This document shows, one piece after another, positions 11,996-25,600 of a stretch of DNA of 64,000 nucleotides. The stretch is taken from positions 7,169,397 to 7,233,396 of the forward strand of contig OZ025273.1 in assembly GCA_964019165.1 (NCBI GenBank). Reading direction: 5' to 3'. This DNA is from Mastigias papua (lineage: Eukaryota; Cnidaria; Scyphozoa; Rhizostomeae; Mastigiidae). A program made the position numbers and the translations under genes. The notes under the pieces are model-generated. The model had not been told where the DNA came from, made no database searches, and saw only the letters and a list, made by a program, of their open reading frames with translations. Positions within the stretch are counted from its first letter, which is position 1. Every line of letters begins with the position of its first letter.

Positions 11996-13135
11996 TTGGC
12001 CATTTGTGCTACATTAGCTCTGTTGCGAGGAAGACTGCCTGCGCTCACTGTGAAAATGTTTCCATATTTTGGTGATAGCAGTTGCTTCCCAAGGATTCGC
12101 TTGAAATCAGAGAACAAAACATCGAAAGAGAGGAGAGCGTCAATTTTGAGAGGCAAGCGAAAGCGAATCATATCAGAGCCTATACCTATCGTTAAGAACT
12201 CGACCATTGTGGATAACTTAATCGGTTTTAATCAGAATAACAATATTTCTTTGCTTTCTGATACAGGGAGTTTCTCTGAAAGTCCATGGCACCGTGGTTT
12301 TAACCGCCTGTATATTTCAGAAACCTCAAGCACCATAACTGAATATCAGAACGCCGATGAAGGGTCTGCGGATGATGCAGTTTTTGTAACCACAGGGGAG
12401 GAGCAAGCAAGACGCAACAGTGTTTGTGCTGTCATCCCTCCGAAGCCGCCACGAATGAGGCAAAAGCGAACCTTCATTTGCCAAAATAGAGCTTGCGGTA
12501 AGGCCGAAATTTTGCTGGGTAGGATACAAGTAACTTTCAAGTCCTGCAGTTTCTGTTTTACGCACTACTGTTCGGCAAAGTGCCAAAATGAACATTTAAC
12601 AGAACACATGAAAGTGTGCTATTACGGAAAAATCGATTCAAGCCTCACAAAATTAGCGTCCATGCTATGTATGGGAGACATAAATTTTCACCTGTCCAGA
12701 ATGGCCTTCACTGGATATATGGACAGAGGAAAGGGGTGCCTATTCTTGGTATTTTCATCAAAAAGTGAAATGGATGACTTCATCCAAAGCGATACTATGG
12801 TAACAAGGTATCAACCCCTGTACTCCTCAGTTGCTGACGTAGAACGAGGCTGCGTAAAGAACAAATATCGCCAAAAGCTGTTGAGGACGATCTCAACGTA
12901 CGACCCTGCAATGCAGTTTGTTGTGAATATCGCGATAGTTGTCGGACGGCGCATACCCAATAACCCAGTGCCGAGAACGAGAGATGTAACTGTTCGTAAG
13001 ATCGAGCTTATCAATTTGCATGAAGATATTCGACCAAAGCCACGAGGGCTTCTCATGATGAAAGAATGCACACCACTGTTGAATTATGCATTCAAAATGG
13101 ACACTTCCAAGGAGAACCGAAGGAAATCTATATAA
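11996..13135 (+). CDS. MYND-type zinc-finger protein, possibly AJM1-like
   Basis: A 379-residue open frame; the true start may be the first ATG at 11996 or the second at 12056, and 5' exons could be missing. About residues 160-200 carry a zinc-binding array: FICQNRAC, then C-x2-C-x4-C-x3-C-x7-H-x3-C (CSFCFTHYCSAKC onward), the MYND spacing. The N-terminal half is basic and low in complexity (ERRASILRGKRKR). The C-terminal 180 residues look folded, with a RGKGCLFLVF segment. From memory, the finger followed by a glycine-rich RG-LFL-F segment resembles the C-terminus of apical junction component 1 (AJM1), which would suggest a role at epithelial junctions. I did not verify this; a generic MYND adaptor is the alternative. 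Confidence 0.7.
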   Translation: MAICATLALLRGRLPALTVKMFPYFGDSSCFPRIRLKSENKTSKERRASILRGKRKRIISEPIPIVKNSTIVDNLIGFNQNNNISLLSDTGSFSESPWHRGFNRLYISETSSTITEYQNADEGSADDAVFVTTGEEQARRNSVCAVIPPKPPRMRQKRTFICQNRACGKAEILLGRIQVTFKSCSFCFTHYCSAKCQNEHLTEHMKVCYYGKIDSSLTKLASMLCMGDINFHLSRMAFTGYMDRGKGCLFLVFSSKSEMDDFIQSDTMVTRYQPLYSSVADVERGCVKNKYRQKLLRTISTYDPAMQFVVNIAIVVGRRIPNNPVPRTRDVTVRKIELINLHEDIRPKPRGLLMMKECTPLLNYAFKMDTSKENRRKSI

Positions 13136-16100
13136 TCTGGCAAACATTTTTAAGTTGTTTGATAGCTAAAAAAAATGGTTACTATATAGTAACCCTAAAC
13201 CTGAAGGTAGACTAAGATCTGTAACACAAATTTGCAAACTGATGTTTAGACTGTCAAAAATAGTTGGGCATATAGACTTGTGATCTCAAGTTAATGAATA
13301 TTTCAACGTGCCATAGACTTGTGCTTACTTTAAAATTAGTTTGATAGTAGGTGAATAGAAGGGTGCGGTAAATTGAGAGTAGTACGAAAAGTAGATTTAG
13401 TTGACGTACATCATTATAATGAAATAATTATAATGCTGTGAGGTGTCCTATAGATTTTGGCTCAAAGCCTTCGCTATAGGATTTGCTGAGGTCCAAATCA
13501 GTTCTTAGCTTGCGGTAGTTTTTCGATAGTGTAGCATTTTGATTTTAGTTGTTTCACACTGCAAGCACTGCTGAAGAGTGTCCCAGGGGATACTTACAAC
13601 TATGCCTCTGCGGTGTTTTGCAACAACTGTTGTAAGGTATTATAGGAAGTTAGTAAAGTCATAGTTACTAACCCCAGCTACAAAACTGTATGACAGTCTC
13701 CTTGAGAATTAGGCCCTGTAAATGATCATTCATGTCAAATTAGGTGGGAATCATAACGTATTTTATGGAGTCCAATGCTAACTTATCTAAACAGCGAACC
13801 AGCCAAATTTTTAAGAATAAATGATGCATGTTGGAAGTAGAAAATTTGTCCGAAATGAAGAAGGGATAAACAAAGGGTGGGAAATACCCAAATAATACAG
13901 TTACTGGGGTATATTTCTTATTGATAAGCGTATATACTCCTCGTACAAAAGCATTGCACAGACTGACTAAGTTCATCATGGCGGAGAAGATATAGGCATA
14001 TATAGATGTTCAACTTAAAATTCACCCTGTCCTGCGTTAGTTGAATGTTTGTTAATAAAATATCTACTTTGCTAAGCAGAGATCATTCAAATTTGAACAG
14101 CTGAACACCCGTGTTGTTATAAAACTGTGACTTATCGACTTTTTATGTGATAGCAATTTGTGTCTCAGACTTATCTGGAACTACTGGGAATTGATCACTA
14201 AAGTTCTACGATAAAACTGTAAGACACAACTCTCTTATTCTTAGAACAATAGATCATCAATCTCATCCTTGGTGTTTAGTGAACCACGAGAAAGGTCATC
14301 TTGCTTGTATACCAAGAACAGTATCAAATTTTCAAAAATCGTTTATGTAGAGGCTTCTTTATAGCCAGATACACCCAGCAATGGCATCATTTTGATATAT
14401 GTTTTACTCTTTTTAGTCTGATATGGAGATTTCTTGTCATGATTAAAGAAAGCCGAGCGTCCCTATTTTGGTCGATTTTATTATCAGCTTCTGAAAGAGC
14501 TTATTTTCAAGAGTAAAATCAATAATAGTGTATTGATTCTACCAAATTGCCCAAGCCACTAGGCCTAGAGTACGTCCTAAATACAAAAGACACCGAACTA
14601 CTACTGTAAAACTAAGCTGAGAACATTATGTTTTTGGATTCTTCTATCTTACGTCAAATAATGAGCATTTTACCACCCCTTGACAGTCACAAGTAACAAA
14701 CGTATGAAAAGTATCCTCCTTCCTAAAGAAGCAAGGCATTTCTTTGTGTTTTTTATAACTTTATGGAATGATTTTGAAAAATAGGCCGCTCTAGGGTAGT
14801 GGATGAATTATTTGTTTAAAGAACGATGCTGATTATTCTTTCAATATTGTTTTAATTGTACTAACCTGGCCTTCTTGGAAATCCTTCATACAAATCTTTC
14901 CTTTGTTTTGATTAACATTTTTGAGCGACCACTTCTAGGATTGGACAGGATAAAGCCAGGTTTTCTGAAGTTCTTGTAAATCCATAACAAATTGTTAAGC
15001 TGCAATCCAGCAAATGCCGCAATTTATGAACGGTAAATACTGCTTTTTCCTCAATATCTTAACAGCAAGTCATTCTTCGTCTGACATTTATGTGATTTAG
15101 GTACGCTTCTTTTAGAACAGTCAGAAAACAAACGAATTGGAAGCACAGACCTTTATACCTGAAATATCACGGAAACTTTGCAACGACTACTTTCCCGCCG
15201 AAACATCAGCCACAGGGCTCATCGATTTTCAAATAGATGATGTGCTTATGGTCAACCTGTGAAAAGTTTGTTTCAAGGAATGCCATACTGGGTCAGCCTG
15301 TGAAATACTTTTTTAAGGGGGAGTGTTTAGCCGAAGTTGAATACAAATAGCACTGCTTAGAAGCAGAGAAATTTCTTTTTTAGATTATTATCTTTTCTCA
15401 TGATATGGTTGTACTTTTAATATATTTCATTTATTGCTATCAACTACCTGGGGAAAAACTAAAGTTTTCTAAAAATTTGTGGATAAATAGAACTAGACAA
15501 ATAGCTATTAAGTAGATAATCAAGAATATTCCCTTTTCACTTTCCTCAGAAATTTTCTTCTTTTGTGGACCCAGTTTTATTTATAAAAAGATCAAAGTTC
15601 CTAGTTTTGTTTGCTTTTGTTAAATTGCCATAGTGGAATTGTCATATATGTAAATAGAAGACTTTAATTTATTGTAGAATTCTTCGTTAAAGCGTTAATT
15701 GTTTGAAATTAGTTTTATCAATGAACAAAGTTACAGAAAGAGAAGTTGCAAAGGTAGCAGCTCCCTAGGTAATAACCGCATATGAGGGTATTGTTTCTGA
15801 AGCATCATGCGTATTCCCCAAGTGCAGTATAATGCAGATTTCCTGGATTTCAACCAATCCGGTGTCGAATTTTAAAAAGTTTTTAGAATTTTGAATTTAA
15901 CAATAGATAGCTAATCAAGCATTGCAGTGTATTATTACATGTGTGGCATTCCATCCAAAAATTGTGTTTGCACAGTTTGCACGAGGACGCATTATCACGA
16001 CGTGTTGGACAAGGTTTAAGGTAATTTGACATTCACGGGAGAAATTCCTCCTTTTCTCTTTTCTGGCATAGATACAAAGCAATACTAGATGCCTGAAGCT

Positions 16101-16683
16101 AAAAAGTATTCAGTGTGTTTAATGTAATCTACGGCCTTCAGTTTTGCATGTGACATTCACTCCAAAGAAATTATTAGATACACTGAGTTTCAGCTGTTGC
16201 ACACTCTATGGTGCTTTTGCACGTGGTTTATTCGGACGAGCGCCTATTTTTATCAAGATGAGGAAATTTGTCATTTGGCTTTATAATGTTTTGATAATCA
16301 AGTTGATTTAGGCCTTAAATGGTGGTGCAACATCCAGTTTATCACTTATGTTGTTAGTGAGGGAATACTATAGAAGAAATAGAATTGTTGAATCAAATAT
16401 AAACACTTAAGCTCGGTGGATGATTGTTGGAACAGCTACTTCTGTTTAAGGATTTGAGCATAGTACCCTATGCTAAGGAGATTTGTATGAAGAAAATCTT
16501 AGCCAACAATTAACAAACTCGCCCCAAGGCGCAATAAGATTGATACACTTTCCTTTTTGGAAGGTTCTGAGTTTTTAATTATTTAAACATTACGTATATC
16601 CAATGGGTAAAATCTCTGTGCTCTTTTTCAAAGCTACCTTCAATAAATCTATTGAAATCTTTCTCATTATCTATCTAGCTAAT
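13136..16683. other. Intergenic region without recognised genes
   Basis: AT-rich sequence between the MYND gene and the SOHLH2-like gene. It must contain the promoter and any 5' UTR exon of the latter. I see only weak repeat-like stretches (for example 15180-15330) and no coding exon I can support. Confidence 0.4.
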
Positions 16684-19600
16684 ATGGATCTGAGTGACGA
16701 TAAAGTTGAGGGTGGGTCACAGGGCAGCGGAAAGAAATGTGGAACATTCATCAAAGTCGAACAAAGTGGAGTAAGGAGAAAGTTATTTCAGGAGGATGGA
16801 ACGGATGCCAACGAGCAATATCAGGATTTTGTTGCAATGAATATATGCAATGACCAGGGAGGGCAGATTTGCCAAAGAAACTGGAGCAGAGAATTTAAGA
16901 CAGATGTTAAGCGTGAAAACGACACATTTGATAAAGAACGAAAGGTTTTAACTTTGCAGAACATATCTGTATGGTTTAGCTTTAATAACTTCCTAAATAA
17001 TAGATGGCATACCAGTGAATTTTTCATCTCATTCCTTTTACGTATTTTTCATAACATGTTGAATAAATTCTACCAACTCACAAAGTCATCAAAGACTTCA
17101 ATGAAATTAAATTACAAATTTTGTACATTAAATATGATTATATCTGTTTTATTTTCATTCCACAGCAGTATGTTATATTTTTACCAATTGCATGATATGT
17201 TTTGCCTCAGGACTTCATTCGATCTTTGCTTGTAGGATGTTTCAGTTCTGGTAATCAGCAATTGTAAAGATATAGCATTTTTGAAGATGATAGAAACTCA
17301 TGCCAAACTCGCCATCAGCGATGTGACACTGCTTGGTGATATTTCTCACTCCTTCCCTGAATCAGCTTACCGTCTCGCATCTCTGCGACATTTTTCGCTC
17401 ATATTTTTGGACCTGAACTGTGATTTTGTGGAAAATTCTCTCAAGGTTTCCCTATCAATCAGGTGTGTAGGCTATACTTCTTTCAGTGTATTTTTCATTC
17501 GATACCTCTACCAGAAGGTATCTTTGCAATCATGGATAGATGGCACTGTTGTAACAATACGTTCGTAGGAATTAACATGCAATGCAATGGCACTCATTGG
17601 TAATTTTCACCTAAGTGTCCAATATGATTTCTGTTACACAAGCATCAATAAGTAGAAGAAATAAGTTCATTTTATAACTTGTAGTTAATTGTACCTTCTT
17701 AAAGCGAAAGCTAATTGGGCTGAATGGTGTTAAAGGGACAAGAAGGCTCTCTCTATCCTATTTCTAATATCGATCTAATGAAGCAATTACAGCCAGTTTG
17801 TCTGGTTTCTCATTCCAATATCAAATTTATTTCAAGATTATTATCTTATATACGTTTTTCAGGTCTTCAAGTGTTACTAACAATTCAACACCAATTGTTG
17901 CCCTGAGGCATGCAGATCCATTAAAAGGTAAATATTGATTTGCAAGTCTAGAGTAGGAATTGCTCTAGCTTGTTATGAGATATTTTGTATTGCTACCAGC
18001 CCCTGAATAGTGGGGCATGAATTACAAGAAATGGATTTCGCTGGTAGAAAGAATTCAGAACTTTCGGATCCCAAACGAGATATATTATAGGAAGGTAAAC
18101 AATATAGCAGGAGACGCAACAGACTTAACATAAAAAGACCCTTACGAAGGATCGTAGAAATGTCTGCAGAAAGATTATTAGCTTGATTGTAAAAGTGCAA
18201 TATCTCATAATCAAAATAATGGCTTGCTTTCAAGTGCTTCTTGGCATAATAGCATTCCTTAATATGTGCTGTTTGTCAAAGATACGGAATGAAAGTCATT
18301 GGAAACTTAATTCACCATTTGGATCATACATTCTTTTTTACTAGAACCAATAATTCTTGCCGAAGCTCCATTTTCTTAATTTTGTATGCATTTAGACTCA
18401 AACGCTCTTAAAATTATTCTTACTTTAAGTATGTTTTTGCAACTATTTTAGAAACAACATATAGTATGCAGTTTCTGAGACGTTAAGCCGAGTTACTTTT
18501 TAAAATAAGCAGCAAATACTGATGCTAAGTGTCAATCTCAACAGAATTTTTTGCCAAAAGAACGTGCGTAATTGAGTGCATGTGAAAATTCTCACCTAAG
18601 GCTGAGGTTTACAATAAATAATGTGGTTTGAAAATCTAACCAATAAAAATTATAGAATTGCTGTCAAAATCGTGCTCTGTTTTTATAGATGAAGCCTGGA
18701 AGAAACATGGCGTATCAGAAATTATTTATGGGCCTTTGTACCATTCAACAGTTGGTCAGATTTGTGAAAAATATTTGAATATAGTCACACAAAGAGGTAT
18801 GAGATTCACATTTATTAACTTCAGATACACTAATGGTTCAATAAGAAAAATGAAAAATTCAAGCTTCCTCACTGCATGCTTGTCAAGAAGAAAGAGACTT
18901 CCTACATTATACTCAAAGACAAAGACTCTTAACTTTCGTGTATAGAGTTCCACAGCATTTCCCCAATAGCTATATCATTTACCAAGTTTCAATATTTAAC
19001 ACATACACATTTTTTATAAGAAAGTTGTTTGTACGAAGCCAGTGCTCAACTGTTCATAAAGTTAATAAAACCCAGTACATGATTTTTGAGGCTTAATAAA
19101 GTTGGTAAGTTGATGCACATATGAAATTTCAACTTTTACCGAAGCCCATTATCTGTCTTGCTTAATTTGCATATATCTCCTGTGATATTCTATGTTGTTC
19201 AGTGTTATGTCTGCGTAGTGCCTGCTTGACGTTGCAACACTGCAATGTTACACAAACTTAAATATTCTTCCTAAGAAATTTTTAATATCTGGAATCAGGA
19301 CTGACTGCAATCAGAGCTGACTGGAATCATCAAAAACTAAAAAGGTTTCAGCAATGGACAACAAACAACTTTCTAATATATAAAATGGGTAATCTGTTGA
19401 TTTTACTGATAAGAATTTCAAGCAATTTTGGCCGTAACATAACTCCTGTTGATAAAAGTTCCCGAATGAATACCATGAAAAATATCTTGATACAGCCAAT
19501 TTTATCAGCATATAGAAAATCACTGTGGATGTTCATGGTATAAATGAAAAGCATACATATGATGGGATCTTTGCTGTTATTTGGTCATTTTGTACATCAT

Positions 19601-22600
19601 ATATACTGCTGGAATAAGAACCCAAATGATCATACTTGTATGGGTATTGTTACATTGTTCCATATTTGCCTTATATCTGATAACACTGTTTTCAGATCTC
19701 ACTGAGGAAGAAGACAATAAGAACACTATTAATTTACCTGTATCAGCAGCACCACGACAGAGCGAATTCAAAGTTCCATCTGTTCCACCACTTAATAAAT
19801 ATACAAATGAAAGGTTGGTGCTGTTATTAGAACTCTACTTTATGAACCTGAAATGGAAGTGTATTGTGGCCTCGAGTATTGCTATTCCTAAAGTCCTTAA
19901 TAGAGCGTATGGAGAATATTGTCTTATCAATGCAAGTAGCTTAGACCATGCAACTGAAGCCTGTAAAATTTATAAAGAATGTCGTATCAAAAGCCAAGTT
20001 ATTTCACATTGCGAATTTCCTACTTCATATATGGACACCAGCAACTTCTCCCTACTGCTTGCTATTCCCTCATGATTGTTATACGAATTTTAGTATAAGT
20101 GGTCATATTCATTGTCGTAATTCAGTAGGTCTATAATAGAACGAAAAGGTGAAGGATGTACATGCAAAGATTGCATCAAAAATTAACATACCCTATTAAT
20201 CTAAAATACTATCGTACTTCAATACATAGTTTTATGTGTTTATAAGTAGTTCTGTTTTATTTTATGCACATTGGAATTTAGCTTTGATATTATTGCCTAA
20301 GTTAGCTATATATATACTCATCTATTAACAAATGCCAACTGTAAAGAATTATATGATATAATAATATTTTTTTTGAAACTTCATAATATCATAACAATAA
20401 CACTACATTTACACACAATCATGCACCTCATTGCTGTTAGGTAGTGTGTAACAGACGTGTCTGCTTATACAAGGTAATATTTAATACTGTCACTTATAAT
20501 AGTCTAATTTACTCAAATGTTATAATATATGGAGAATAAGAGAAATAATAGCAATGAACTTAGAAGCAGCAAACACACAATTTAGCAGCTAAAATTCATA
20601 CAGCTCCGGACCTGGCCAAGATTTGTTTCGTCTACAGAAAATATAATAGGTGCATAATATTAGTAATAGTAGCTGTAAAGTCTGATTGGGGTCATTGGGA
20701 CTAATTTACTTTTTTATTAATGCTCATTTCAAAAGACAAAAGAATTTTTCTCTCCAGCCTCGAATCTGCAACTGCACGAAGTGCATGGCCAACAAATCGA
20801 ACTGAGAGCCCAATTCAAGCTTGTGATTCAACGGATCAAATCACCCCTTACTGTGAGTCTGATAGCACAGGTGCAACAGTTCAAGTTCAAGTCGAGAGCT
20901 GCTCAGCCTACGATAATGAAAAGACCCCATCTACCCAAGGAGCATTGTCAACATATTCAGTAAACTGCATTATGCCTTTATCTGTGACTACCATGGCACG
21001 GCAAATGCCAGTGGACAATGTTGTAAGTAACGATGGTACCTTGGCACAAAATGAAGCTCATGGAACGAAAGGAAATTCATCTGGGTGGAACTTTATTCAA
21101 CAGATATTAGATCTGCACCAAAATGTTCAAAAGGGTAGGTGCTGCATCCTTACGTTGTAACCTGATGAGAATTCCAACACGCAGTCCCTTAGCCAGGGGG
21201 TGGCTTAGGAGTAGGGTCCACTGGGGTTCCAAAAGTGACTTGGTGCCCCCATCCCATGGAAATTAAGTACTTGGACTTTTTTCATCTTTTGCAACATTTT
21301 TCAGAACTTAACCGATGTAATCCAATGCATACTTCCCCGTATCATCTACGCCAGCGTCAGCATTATGTGCCTTTGCTTATTGCTTAAAGTAAGCATTAGT
21401 AGGGCTGTAAAGGGGTAACACCTTTTGGCTAGTTTCAAATAAAAAAATGCTAAGATCTGTGCATCACTCAAAGAGCCCTTCGGAGATATTGACATGATAA
21501 TATTTCAAATGATTTTGTACAATGTCAATGTAGGGGGATTTGCAGATGATAATCAACTCTATATATCTTTCAAGCCCAACAGTGAAAGTGAATCTGAGGC
21601 ATTAAATGAAATCACTAATTGTATTGCTGCTGTGAGAAAATGGATGCTACAACATAAACTAAAAATCAATGATGACAAAACTGAGCTCATCATTATTGGT
21701 GGCAGTAAACAGTTGCCAAAAGTTTCATTAGACAGCATACAAGTAGGTGAATGTACTGTTTCTCCAGTACAGAAAGTAAGGAACCTTGGTGTCATCTTTG
21801 ATGAAAACTTATCAATGAAAGATCATGTCAGCAATGTCTGTAAAAAAGGATTCTACCAACTGTATAGATTACGGCAAGTCAGGAAATACTTCAACCGTAA
21901 CACCTTTGAAGGTTTAGTTCACGCTTTTGTGACATCACATATTGACTATGGAAATGCTATGTTATTTGGACTGCCTGATGTCACAATTAAAAAACTAGAG
22001 AGACTCCAAAACGCAGCAGCTAGATTGATTTTAAACAAGAGTCGGAGAGATAGTGCCATAGAAATGTTGAAAGAATTACACTGGTTACCTATCAGGTATA
22101 GGATCTTGTACAAACTTTCATTACTGGTGTTTAAATGCATGAACAATATTGGACCAGCTTATTTAAAGGAATTATTGATCAGTAAAAAAGCTCCAAGAAC
22201 TCTTCGATCAACAGAGCTATCCCTACTTGGTATTCCAAGAGTTAAAACTGAGACATTCGGGAAGAGATCATTTGAATATGCTGCACCTCAAACATGGAAC
22301 TCTTTGCCTCTCCATATCAGACAGTCCAAGGACATAACTATTTTTAAGAAGGCATTAAAAACTCATTTTTTTGGACAAGCATTTAAGTTTTAAATATCTT
22401 TTTTTCATTGTAAGTACTTTAATTTTTAGAAAGATTTTGTAATTCTAAGTTATTTTGATTATTTTTTGATTTGATGTAATGCTTTACTTCTATTACTTGT
22501 ATTTATAAATTGTATGCGCCGCAGAGTATTTTATAATATAGGGGCGCATTATAAAATCAATTATGTATATGTATATGTATATGAAAAAAAATGATTAAAC

Positions 22601-25600
22601 GTTTGCAGATATTGACCAGAAGTCAAAGCAAGTTGTTCATCCGTTGGAAAACAACACTCCAAATGGAACAAGGATTGCCACATCGCAGCCTCCGGTGACT
22701 GTCTATCCAACTGTTGCACAATACTCAACAATTATGAAGAACTACCCGGGCAATGCTATGTTGTCGTCACAAATACCCCAAAATTCAGGATACATGATCA
22801 GTGGAACGCCAGAAGCTGGAAACATGAAGTTATCATTGATACCAGATGAATATGCTAAACACAGTAACAAAGAACGAGAAAGGAGGTTCTCATTGCTCTT
22901 TCTATATACCATAGCATATATGATTGAGCGAGGATCTTTGAGGCAATTTGTGCACAACTTTCAACATGGTTGACTATCTTCATTGAGAATAGGCTTATCT
23001 AACAAAAACTTAGCGTAGCTTGTCTACTGCAATGGATTTACAGTTAGCGTTACATTGAGTCAAAAGCTACAAATTCTTGTGTACAAATAACCAATGCTTT
23101 CATTGACAACACAACAAGGGATTAGGTGTGGTAGATCAACTGTAATCTTTATTCGACTTGTTATTGACTATTATATGGAAGCCACGTGGTTCTAGGAGAA
23201 TTCATTGCAGACCTGAAGCTGAATAATGAATATTTTTAAGATCAAAAGCTTTAATAAAAGAGTAATCTATACTTCAAGTATTTTATGGGAGGATGTTAAG
23301 GTTAAATTCTTACTGTTATTGTTCATTTCTCGCTGTTATCATTCGTTAAAATTGCTAATTCTATAGTTCTGACATTAGCAGTTTCATTGGCTCATTTCAA
23401 CTTAATGTTTTAAGTTATGAATCTCTCTCTTAGAGAGCGAATCAAAGAGAGCTGTGATGAATTGAGAAAAATCCTCCCAAAACAACTAATGGTGGGCAGA
23501 AGACAAGACATGGCAACAGTACGAGATCTATTCTAATAAAATTGCTAGTTTTCAATATTTGAATTTTCAGTATTGATGGACTATATTCCACTAAAGATGC
23601 TATAAATTGGCTTTTGATGGCAAAACTAGATATGTCATTCTGTTTTAATGTAGAAGAAATAATGCTTATTATGGTGAAAATGAACTAAAGCATCTTTCTT
23701 CAAAATTGAAATTGATCACGCAAATTACAAAGGCCTTGAGAAAAGTGACAATTTGTACCACTCCTTTTTAAGTAACTGCTCAGTAAATGGCCATATCCAT
23801 TTTTTGCAATTTTTAACTTGGATTCCCCGCCGCTGAGTTTGCTAACAAAGCTCCCGGTGCAGAAAACAAAACAGGACTGTCTTACCTAATATGTGCAATG
23901 CAATCCTACAATGACAATAGTACGAGGGAGCAAGCCGCACTATAACTTCTGCGAGTTCGTTATCGACTCTTATTATATCGTTCACTTTATCTGAGAATTC
24001 TAGTATGCTATCATACACTTTGGCAGCAAGTATCTAAGTACATACAGAATATACAATACCCCTGTCCTACAGCACTAGCCTTACCGTGAATGGTACAGAG
24101 ATAGAGGGAGGGGCTGTGACACTGTATTGCATGTAGTTTCTAAAAATCTATCGTTGCTTAACTGAATTGTCCTATACACTATAACTCCTTTTCTTATGAC
24201 AGTGGCATGCACATGCCATCCATACTAAGCCATAATGTGTCCTGCAAAAAAATGCCTAGAGCTGCAATAATTTCCAAAGGACTTTTCAGTGCAATAATAT
24301 ACATAGGAATAGATTGAAGAGCAATCAGCAACCATGCTCGAGGGCCTTCTTAAACTATTATCCTTTACCTTTCTTCCTTTTACATCATATACTGCTAATG
24401 CAAACCTGTATTGCATATCGTCCCAATAAGTCTGCATCTAAGGTGCTAATTGAAAATGTCTTTGAAAATCACAAGGGGTGGTCTTCATAGTATATGTGCA
24501 TTTATTTTGCTCATAATACCCGGATTATCGACCAATTTGAGCAAAACGCATATAAGCGCTGCTTAGTATCTGCCCTAGAAGTAAATTTATTTTCTAAATC
24601 CTGTTATTATTATATCTGATAAATTCAGTTTCCTCCCTTAATTTCAGGTTCTTGAAATGACTGTCTTCTACTTAAGAATAGTTCAAGATCATTTACCCAC
24701 AGTGATTCAGCAACAGGTTAGTCGCCAAATTTCTTTAATGCCCATAACTTTTTGCATCATTGTTGCTAATTGTAATAATTGGTCACCTCTCGCTAGTGCA
24801 GACAAAGGATGCTCTAACCAACTGTCTCATATTTTGCAACTCAGCCAGTTGCAGGAAAGGTCAATGCGTTTAGGTTGATATGGCCAAATGTTGATTCAGA
24901 GGCAGTTTCTTATAGGGAGACTTACCAAGGTTGCAAGCTATTCAAAAATATTTACCGCCTACATAATTTCATTCAATTCATTTTCACCTTATTTCATGAT
25001 ATTTGTGCAGGGTAAATATTCAACTAAAGTTGTTTTACAAACTGCCCTGTGAACAATAAAGATGCTTTAGAAAGTTTAGTGTTATGTAAAAAAGAAAAGT
25101 TTGTTTAAAAGTTGTTGCTATATAATGCTTATCTTATAGCTTTATCAAAGCTTCATGACATATGCAGAGGGAAAGCAAAGGCGCAAACGTAAGTCAGCAG
25201 ACATGATGCAAACGCTGCCATGTATGGTTCAAACAAAGGTACAAAAGCTAGGAAATTGTGCAACTAGCACTTCATCAAGTGGGTGAGTGTTTTCAATCTT
25301 CATTCTTTAGAACTTTATATCGAAGTCATTTGATAGAGCCCCAATGCCAAAGTGTCATAACAGTAGAGGTTTCTTCATGTTGCCTTTTGTTGTAGGTATC
25401 CCCCTATCAGCTATGGAACTTCAAACTACATACCACAAATGATATCTCCCAACAACCACCAGCAGGTTAACCCTGGTCATTTTTCTCCGCTGTATCATCC
25501 CCTTTTTACCAATCCCTATCATGCCGCTGTCAATGCTTCTTCAATTCCAACTGTCTACGGGTCAGGATCACTTCCATCGTTAGATCATGTCATGCACCTG

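Noticed and set aside
16603..16683. Upstream ATG as the SOHLH2-like start
   Set aside because: It would add a hydrophobic 27-residue leader unsuited to a transcription factor; MDLSDD at 16684 fits better, though not proven.
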